Assembly: GCF_000275845.1 (NCBI RefSeq) | Contig: NW_006767001.1 | Span: forward strand, 9,140 to 23,119 | Direction of reading: 5' to 3' | Length of the DNA: 13,980 nucleotides | From: Dichomitus squalens LYAD-421 SS1 | Lineage: Eukaryota; Basidiomycota; Agaricomycetes; Polyporales; Polyporaceae | Shown: in pieces, positions 8,063 through 13,980 of the stretch | Numbering within the stretch: the stretch's first letter is position 1 | Layout: every line of letters starts with the position of its first letter | Position numbers and translations under genes: made by a program | Notes under the pieces: model-generated | Seen by the model: only the letters and a program-made list of their open reading frames with translations | The model's database searches: none | What the model was told of the DNA's origin: nothing

Positions 8063-11000
8063 ATGCCTTCATTCCCCTACGAATATCTCTATCCCACTAC
8101 ACAGTCCCTCCTGGACTTTGTTGAGACGTCCCATCGCTTGAATGAGCGTGACGAGCAGGACAAACTCGTCAAATTCATTCTTTCTGGTGTAGGAGAACGT
8201 ACCGATCCGGAGACGGACGAGCTCGTGGACACCCGCATCTTCGTCAATCCGATCATAGGCCTTGAACGTCCAACCGATTACAGAGTGGTGGGCGACTTCG
8301 ACTCCGTCATCGGCCTTACTCGCACCCTCCCATTCTCCGTCCCCATTGCTTGGCAATGCTTCCCCCTTTTCAGGGAGACCCTCACGTCAACCATTCATAT
8401 CATGTACCCCATTACTAGAGGCGTATGTTATCACTTCTTCTCTCACATCGCAGGCTAATGTTGACTCCCGCTAGAACGTCACTACCCAGGTGCTGCTTCA
8501 CAAGATCCCGAACTATCAGTGTTTGAAGTTCGGCACTCGCCATCAAGGCCGCCTCTTCTTTCCTGGAAAATGGGAAAGCGATGTCGCCCCTTCCATTTCT
8601 GAAGATTTCTTCGCCAAAGTCTACAACGTCGGAGTGCTCCCGGCCATCCGCGAATGCAATCCCAATCTTGCAAGGACGGTCTGGCCCAACAACTATGACC
8701 ACGTCCTGCGTCTCGCCCGCGGAAGGGCTGCTTTCTCCACCGTTAGCCATGACATTCCCGTCAACTGCCTCCAGCGCTTCGCCCAATCCCTCCTCGCTCG
8801 CTTGGACCGCCTCGGTGGCCAGTTTCACGGAGCCTTCTTCGAACTCGAGGCTAAAGGTGTCAAGGGTACCTCGATCCACAACCCCTCAGACGAAGAGCGT
8901 CGCCGAGATGCTCTCGAAACCGTCCTCGACCCCCTCGACATCACCTTGATCCCAGACGAAGAACTTCGCACCCGTTGGTATGTCGATGTCGCACTCGAGG
9001 TTCATCAGCCAGGCCACGTCATGCAGTGGCTGACGGATGCACACCCGAGGCTCATACGTCACGCTCTCCCCCATGTCAACGCAACTCGCGCCAGGGAACT
9101 CACTCGCAGCAAACTCTACGCCTGCGACCTCAGTGGTCACCTCACTGACCTCTCTGGCTTCCGCCTCGAACCCCGTTCCTATGGCACGCGTGACCGCGTC
9201 ACCTACGCCAACGTCTACACTACCGACAAAAACGTCACCTACCAGCTCAACGGTGGTCTCTTTCGTCGTCACACTTCAGTCGACCTCTATCCTAACAAGC
9301 TGGATAAGCTCCTTCAAGATATCGACGCCATCTCGACTACTTTCCATGACTGTGCCGGGGGCCAAGGTGTCCTTCAGGATGGCGCCGCTCGGTTCGAGGT
9401 TCGGGTCAATATCGCATATGCACTTTTCACCCATACCACGCTCCCGAATGACCTCATCCGACACTCGGTGCTGCCCATACCATCGCGTCTGTGGTGGTCA
9501 GTATGATTGCCCTATCCCATTTGCTAGGCTGACCAGAGATCCAGGTTCTTCAAGTTCTATCGCGCCACTGCCATCTACAGTGTCTTACAAGACATTGCGA
9601 CCACACCTCCCGAAGCACGTGCATGGATCTCTAGCCTTCAGCTGGGGTCTATCTGCATGTATATGCTTAATGGCGTCATTTACCGACCCTCTGAGCTCAA
9701 AATCGATGTTTCCCTCGCGAAGGCCTCTGCCCTCCGTACCCATCCCGATATCGATCCCGCCGACCCGGACAATGTCGACATTGACTTCATCGAGAAGGAG
9801 GCTGAACCCTACATTTCCCAGCGAGGGCTATTCTTTGTGGCCGGCGTCGTCCGTGATCGAGCACACGGGGTGTTACGTCTCGCTATAACCCCTGATCTTC
9901 TCGACGGGTCCTCTCTCGCCGTCCTGTACGGCAAGGCCGGTCTCAAGGAGTTACAAGTCGCCATGGCTGGGCGTGCTCTAGGCGTAGTCAACTTCACCCG
10001 CTCTCATAAGCTCCGCACCAACAATCGCCGCAGGACAGTCCCCGTCACCCAACTCCAGGCCTCACCTGTCTTGCATGATTTTGGCCTTGTAGCACAGGGA
10101 GTGGCTCGACAACCCGCCATGGAACCGACCGGAATCGACGCAGATGCTGCACCCGAACACAATGAAGAAGACAAAGACATCGATACTGTCATCTCCCGCT
10201 TGTGGGCCCAGCTTCCCTCCGACGTTATACAACAATCTCCCAACTACTCCTCTCGCCACGCACCATCATACATCAAGCTCACCCTCGAGGAACGAGAAGC
10301 CGTTTCTCTTGACTTCTTCATGACGCTCCAGCTTCCCTTCGACGCCGCACACATCCAAATTCTCAACGAGACCCAGTGGCGAGATCTCGTCTTCGACAAG
10401 TTCTTCCCCAAGGCCGGCCAACATATCAATAATTGTCAGAACTTTCCTCAATCTATCTACTACCAGACTTATGGGCATGAGATGGCTAGACTGGGCTACA
10501 ACGAGCGAGTACGTGACGCTCTGTGGCAACAGTTTCGCGATATCCGCTGGCTCCCTCGGCCTTACTCTGATCGCATGTGGCAAACGCGCATGCTCCGGAA
10601 CAATTCTCGAGGCTGGATCACACTGCCCCCTGGTCATCACGGCACCGCTGTTCACATTGCCGTCAACGAACACTTCTATCGCGGCCCTGATTCCGTTGTC
10701 ATGGGGTACGTTGCTCAACCTCGCGAGGACGCTGAGGATGAGGCTTGGGCCGAGCTCTATGCTCAGCAGCAATCTGTCATGGAGTCTGCTCCCCGTCGTA
10801 GGCCACGCGATGAGGGTCGTGAGCCTGATGGGGAGGGTAGCGCGTTTCTCTCCTCCATCCGGCGCAGACGCGCCACCGCTTCAGCTAATTCGTCTGGTAG
10901 CCGTGCCGCACCGGGTGGGAGGGACGGCAGTGTCGCCGGAAGCAGTGCCAGCCAGGCAGGGCGACCCCGAGAGGCAGTGCAACCTCGAGAGGCAGTGCAA

Positions 11001-11519
11001 CGTCGAGAGGTGTCACAGTTTGAGGAAGAAGAAGACTCCTCAGATCTGGAAGTCCTTCGCGGCGGAAACCCCCGCAGGTTTCTATCCTTCCCCTCGTTCC
11101 TCAATCCCAATGCCTTCAACGACGACGTCATATCAATCTCCTCATCCTCTCGCGCAGCCTCTCCAGATTCCATCATTGATCTCACGAAGTCTTCTCCCCC
11201 GGACCCTCCACCCTCTCGCCGCCAATTGACCTTCAGTCCAGTAATAGAGCCACCACTACCACATATATTTACCCCGTCCCCCTCGCCTGAATACATCTCG
11301 AGCCCTGTCCTCGACCACCCTCCCCAGCACCTATTCACCCCGGAGCCGCAGGCTTCTGGCGTTCAAGGACGGGTGCGATTCGCTCATCAAGGTTTTCCCC
11401 CGTCCTCACCTGATCGCGCAGAGGAACATCTCCCGCAACCACCTGTCACTCCTCCGTCCGGTTCCGTTCCGTTACCCACCACTCCAGAGAAGATAAGGGC
11501 ATACAGGTTGGTGCATTGA
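8063..11519 (+). CDS. Large orphan protein (~1,118 aa) with disordered, SIM-bearing tail
   Basis: The model is exon 1 8063-8422, intron 8423-8474 (52 nt, GTATGT..GCTAG, with GCTAATG as a possible branch), exon 2 8475-9496, intron 9497-9544 (48 nt, GTCAGT..ATCCAG, branch CTGAC), and exon 3 9545-11519 (TGA). The join gives RLWW-FFKFYRAT. An alternative donor GTATGA at 9501 with acceptor 9536 is also in frame but leaves a 36-nt intron. The ATG has A at -3 and a TATA-like element ~35 bp upstream. Residues 1 to ~870 look folded: mixed composition, aromatic-rich segments such as WYVDVALE and GHVMQWL, and no transmembrane span or signal peptide. I do not recognise a domain, nor any helicase, nuclease, transposase or kinase motif. 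Residues ~875-1118 are Arg/Ser/Pro-rich and probably disordered, with an 18-bp tandem repeat (EAVQPR type). They contain VISISSSS (989) and SIIDLT (1003-1008), which fit SUMO-interacting motifs. A nuclear role is inferred only from these. Confidence 0.8.
10968..11010 (+). repeat. 18-bp in-frame tandem repeat in the large gene
   Basis: CGAGAGGCAGTGCAACCT at 10968-10985 is repeated as CGAGAGGCAGTGCAACGT at 10986-11003, followed by a partial third copy. It encodes the (R)EAVQPREAVQRREVSQ run at the start of the disordered tail. Confidence 0.85.
11100..11186 (+). other. Two SUMO-interacting-motif candidates in the large protein
   Basis: DDVISISSSS (codons around 11121-11148) and DSIIDLT (codons around 11166-11186) each have a hydrophobic I/V core. 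The first is flanked by acidic and serine residues, the second by acidic residues. The form [VI]-I-D-L-T is the classic SIM found in PIAS-type and STUbL proteins. The match is by motif only. Confidence 0.5.
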
Positions 11520-11898
11520 GGAATGGAACTAGCGCGAGTAGTCAGATTGTTTAGACGTTTTGTATGACCCTTCACACCAACATGGAATACGGTGTGCAAT
11601 ATGCAGACTGGAGTCTTTTCGCAGGCGATTTGAAACCGATGGGATAGTTCAATTTGTCAACGCTCCCTGTTCAGAATCAGTTGAGGTGGGTCCCTCGCAC
11701 ATCCCTTCGACCGCCAATAATCGTTATGCAATAGCGCGCTTGACAACGTACCCACTGCGCCAACAGTTTAGCAATTGAGCAGATCCAATCCGCTTTCGAA
11801 CTGGTTGCGAAAGGACTTCTGGAGGTCGACTTGAGGAGACGTGGCGAAATATCAGTGGTGCTGCTACCACATTTCTCGAAATGGCTGCGTTGTGGCAC
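11520..11898 (+). other. 3' flank and intergenic DNA of the large gene
   Basis: Nothing beyond short stop-interrupted frames is seen here. There is no second TATA-ATG pair, tRNA box or TIR. It probably holds the 3' untranslated region of the large gene. Confidence 0.5.
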
Positions 11899-12175
11899 GG
11901 TCCTCCGGGAGTACCGCCTGCACAGGGGATGCTCTGGCGCTTGTCAATGCTGCCCACGCGTTCCCCCTCCCAGAGACGGTCCTCCGGGAGTACCCCCCGC
12001 ACAGGGGACGCCTTTGTCTTTTCTATGTTTACCAACGCGCCTTAAACCCAGAGACGGTCCTCCGGGAGTGCCGCGCGCACAGAGGACGCGTTTGTCCCCT
12101 GTCACAGCTGTACAACAACCCCCATGCCCATGGACGGTCCTCCGGGAGTACCGCGCGCACAGGGGACGCTTGAGT
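11890..12175 (+). repeat. Third palindrome array: four units at ~79 bp
   Basis: GGTCCTCCGGGAGTACC or its GTGCC variant starts at 11899, 11978, 12056 and 12136 (gaps 79, 78 and 80 bp). Each is followed by SYGCACAGRGGAYGC, so about 33 nt per unit is conserved. The remaining ~45 nt between units is mostly unalike except for a partly shared TTTGTCYYYT. Unlike the 5901 copy, every unit here has a T or G for the G/A expected in the right arm (GAGTACC or GAGTGCC), so the arms carry the same imperfection and the array spread by local duplication. Confidence 0.88.
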
Positions 12176-12216
12176 GCTTGTTCATATTTGTAACTGGGAA
12201 ATTCTGAGTTGCTATG

Positions 12217-12224
12217 GTGACGAC
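12217..12224. repeat. Left 8-bp target-site duplication (GTGACGAC)
   Basis: It is identical to 12860-12867 and directly abuts the TIR start at 12225. Eight-base duplications are the hallmark of hAT-superfamily insertion. Confidence 0.92.
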
Positions 12225-12859
12225 TAGTGATGTGCAAGGCCGGGCTTCAGGCCCTGAAGCCCCGAGTACCCGGCCCTCAAAGGTCCAGCCCAGCCCGGCC
12301 CTCCATCAGGCTTTCTGGGCTTGAGGGCTCGGCTTGAGATTCGGTAGGCCTGAGCCCGGCCCTCAAGCCCGGGCTTTTGACCTGCCTGTGTATTCATTCG
12401 AGTATAACTTCAGCTGTTAGGAGAGGTGTCTGTATAGTATGATCAAGGGCTGCATTGACTTCAGAAAAGCACTTTGCAACTCACAGGAAAGAACGATGCA
12501 GCTCTACACGCAGCTGGAGCTCGCGCGCTTGAACGTGGGCGCTAGACCTACTAGATTTGGTGACTCCGACACGCTCACTCTCTCAGAGCACGCACTTTCT
12601 ACAATCTGTTGTCCCAGTCTCGCAGCTTATGCGACATATTATGAATACTACTATTGAGGTAAGCTCACCATTTATGCACAAAGAACAGGATCTTTTCACT
12701 GTATGGAGCAGGTGGAAAGCCCGGGCTTGAGCCTGAGCCCGGCCTGGCCCAACCCGAGCCTGCTACTAGAGCCCGGCTTGAGGTCTTAGTGAGCCTGAGC
12801 CCTCCAAAGCCAGGCCCTAGCCCAGGTATTTGAGCCCGGGCCGGCCCTGCACATCACTA
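12225..12859. mobile_element. Non-autonomous hAT-type element (MITE-like), 635 bp
   Basis: The ends are TAGTGATGTGCA (12225-12236) and its exact complement TGCACATCACTA (12848-12859), followed by imperfectly matching GGCCGGGC-rich DNA. A perfect 8-bp duplication GTGACGAC flanks it. The outer ~140-150 bp at each end is packed with CCCGGCC/GGGCTTGAG repeats, ending inside with the palindrome AAGCCCGGGCTT at 12365-12376 on the left and 12717-12728 on the right. These may be transposase binding sites. The ~340-bp core is less GC-rich and has only a 72-codon ORF (12439-12657) with no hAT transposase motif, so the element would need a transposase in trans. The intact duplication and ends point to a recent insertion. 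Confidence 0.93.
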
Positions 12860-12867
12860 GTGACGAC
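12860..12867. repeat. Right 8-bp target-site duplication (GTGACGAC)
   Basis: It is identical to 12217-12224 and directly follows the right TIR, which ends at 12859. Confidence 0.92.
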
Positions 12868-13867
12868 CGGGTCTAGATACTGTGTGAGCATAGTCTTGAT
12901 CCCCGTTTAGTGGGTATGTATAGTATGAGAGAGTGACTGGCAAGCGAGAGTGTAGTTCGCGTTTGGCTCAAGAAGAGAGGCGACAACGGAGGGATCTCAT
13001 TGCAAACGCGTACCGTATAGTATAGTAAGTACAGTGTTTATATACAAAAACCTTATCAATATCGGACATCACCAAGTGCAATCACTCACAAAGTGTCCGA
13101 AAGCCAACATATAGCTCTCTTCTAACCCTCCTCATAGTTCCCTCTTATTATATTGATAGAACCTTTGTGAAAGCATTTTTACCCCTAGAGAAGCCGTTGC
13201 CTGCCCAGCTGAATATAGAGATTGTTAGAAGCCAGACATTAGTGAACACATCTCAACTATTAGACTTGACTACCAGCCATCAGTGATGTGTCGCTCACAG
13301 AAAATCTGTGCATAGTGCGCTTCGCAAAAATGCTTGATCACATGGAGGACACGGACACGTGCCTCTGTACTTAAGTACACGGGATGGCCCTCAGAGTCCG
13401 CGCCAAAGTTCAGGTGTTCCTCACTGTTTCTCATCCGTATCTCAGTCTGTACAGCCCCTTAGACTCGAGCATGGCAGGATGTACACGTGTATCCGCTTCC
13501 TTTACAGTCCCTTGCGAATATCTATATATGAGACACGTACGCATTCCGCCGCTGCTCAGTATCTCGCCATCGACCGGCAGCGTTCCCCCCCCTCCGGATC
13601 CTTCCTAAGATGCTGCTCCTCCCAGGAGCCCCCAGGACTATCCAATGCCTCCGATCTCAGCAAGCAGCTATAGCGGCGACAGGGCACTCATTCCCAAACC
13701 GTGCAAACGGCCTACCAGCTTCGTTCCAAGCAAGGCCGACAACAATCTAGCCAGTCGTATGGGACTATTGCACACGCAGCAGCAGCTTGATTGTTACTGT
13801 CAGATCGTGGTACGTTGGCCGACTGACACTTGCGTCAGAAAGCAGCTCTGTCCTTAGAATGCTGAGG
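12868..13867. other. Gene-less subtelomeric DNA
   Basis: About 1 kb separates the hAT element from the telomere. It is richer in A/T than the gene regions, especially 13000-13200, with TATAGTATAG-type motifs at 12915-12926 and 13013-13026. The short frames in 13359-13857 lack start context, splice structure or recognisable translation. One 14-nt perfect palindrome TGTACTTAAGTACA occurs at 13366-13379. I see no copies of the 17-nt palindrome family here. Confidence 0.55.
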
Positions 13868-13957
13868 TTAGGGTTAGGGTTAGGGTTAGGGTTAGGGTTA
13901 GGGTTAGGGTTAGGGTTAGGGTTAGGGTTAGGGTTAGGGTTAGGGTTAGGGTTAGGG
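13868..13957 (+). repeat. Telomere: 15 perfect TTAGGG repeats
   Basis: There are fifteen uninterrupted TTAGGG units on the plus strand, preceded by the junction GCTGAGG. The G-rich strand runs towards the window end, so this is a right chromosome end. TTAGGG is the telomere repeat of most basidiomycetes and many other fungi. No degenerate repeats occur on the inner side, so the junction is abrupt. Confidence 0.98.
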
Positions 13958-13980
13958 TTAGGTTAGGTTAGGTTAGGTTA
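13958..13980 (+). repeat. Terminal TTAGG units (four, plus TTA)
   Basis: The last 23 bases are four TTAGG pentamers and a partial TTA, a clean switch from the 15 hexamers before it. It could be real telomerase slippage, but is more likely a consensus error at the low-coverage end of the assembly, where a G homopolymer is shortened. Confidence 0.9.

Noticed and set aside
11899..12152. Regularly spaced palindromic repeats resembling a CRISPR array
   Set aside because: The sequence is eukaryotic with a TTAGGG telomere and spliceosomal introns. The units are ~33 nt with ~45-nt partly related spacers, there are no cas genes, and the same core occurs singly elsewhere.
11831..12193. 110-120 codon ORFs across the third array
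   Set aside because: They are repeat translations (the VLREYRAHRG type recurs because the DNA unit recurs). No gene signals.
12439..12657. 72-codon ORF inside the hAT-type element as a transposase remnant
   Set aside because: The translation has none of the hAT catalytic or dimerisation motifs. It may be captured host sequence or noise.
13359..13857. Short ORFs next to the telomere
   Set aside because: They overlap in different frames, have no splice or promoter support and no recognisable product.

Overview
The window is the right-hand end of a fungal chromosome, most likely from a mushroom-forming basidiomycete (Agaricomycetes). It finishes in 15 perfect TTAGGG units with the G-rich strand running 5'->3' to the end, as expected at a true right telomere. 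The genes are GC-rich and are cut by many short introns (45-66 nt) with GT..AG ends and CTNAY-like branch sites. The organism call is inferred from gene architecture and the telomere repeat, not from a database match.

Layout, left to right. (1) 1-4376: the 3' part of a SNF2-family helicase/ATPase gene in nine visible exons, truncated at the window's left edge. Its fifth intron is swollen to 744 nt and holds a ~72-bp-period array of palindromic repeats plus two antisense ubiquitin-derived coding remnants. (2) 4377-6500: a pyrimidine-rich 3' flank, one doubtful ORF, and a tRNA-derived SINE on the minus strand (5406-5783) with A box, B box, A-tail and a 15-bp target-site duplication. (3) 6502-7248: a small Ser/Pro-rich gene with a TATA box, in three proposed exons. 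(4) 7428-7726: a second palindrome array. (5) 8063-11519: a three-exon gene for a ~1,118-residue protein I cannot assign to a family. It has a large apparently folded core and a disordered tail carrying two candidate SUMO-interacting motifs. (6) 11899-12175: a third palindrome array, four units at ~79 bp. (7) 12225-12859: a 635-bp non-autonomous hAT-type element with perfect 12-bp terminal inverted repeats and a perfect 8-bp duplication. (8) 12868-13867: about 1 kb of gene-less subtelomeric sequence. (9) 13868-13980: the telomere.

All three supported genes are transcribed towards the telomere. The SNF2-like ATPase (DEAG instead of DEAH in motif II, plus an acidic and a Lys/Arg-rich tail) and the large orphan protein with SIM-like motifs are plausible subtelomere-associated nuclear proteins. 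That they work together is inferred only from position. The most distinctive feature is a dispersed family of ~33-nt units built around a 17-nt near-perfect palindrome. The units form three separate arrays of similar period (about 72, 77 and 79 bp) and some singletons. They lie only in non-coding DNA and show paired changes in the two arms.
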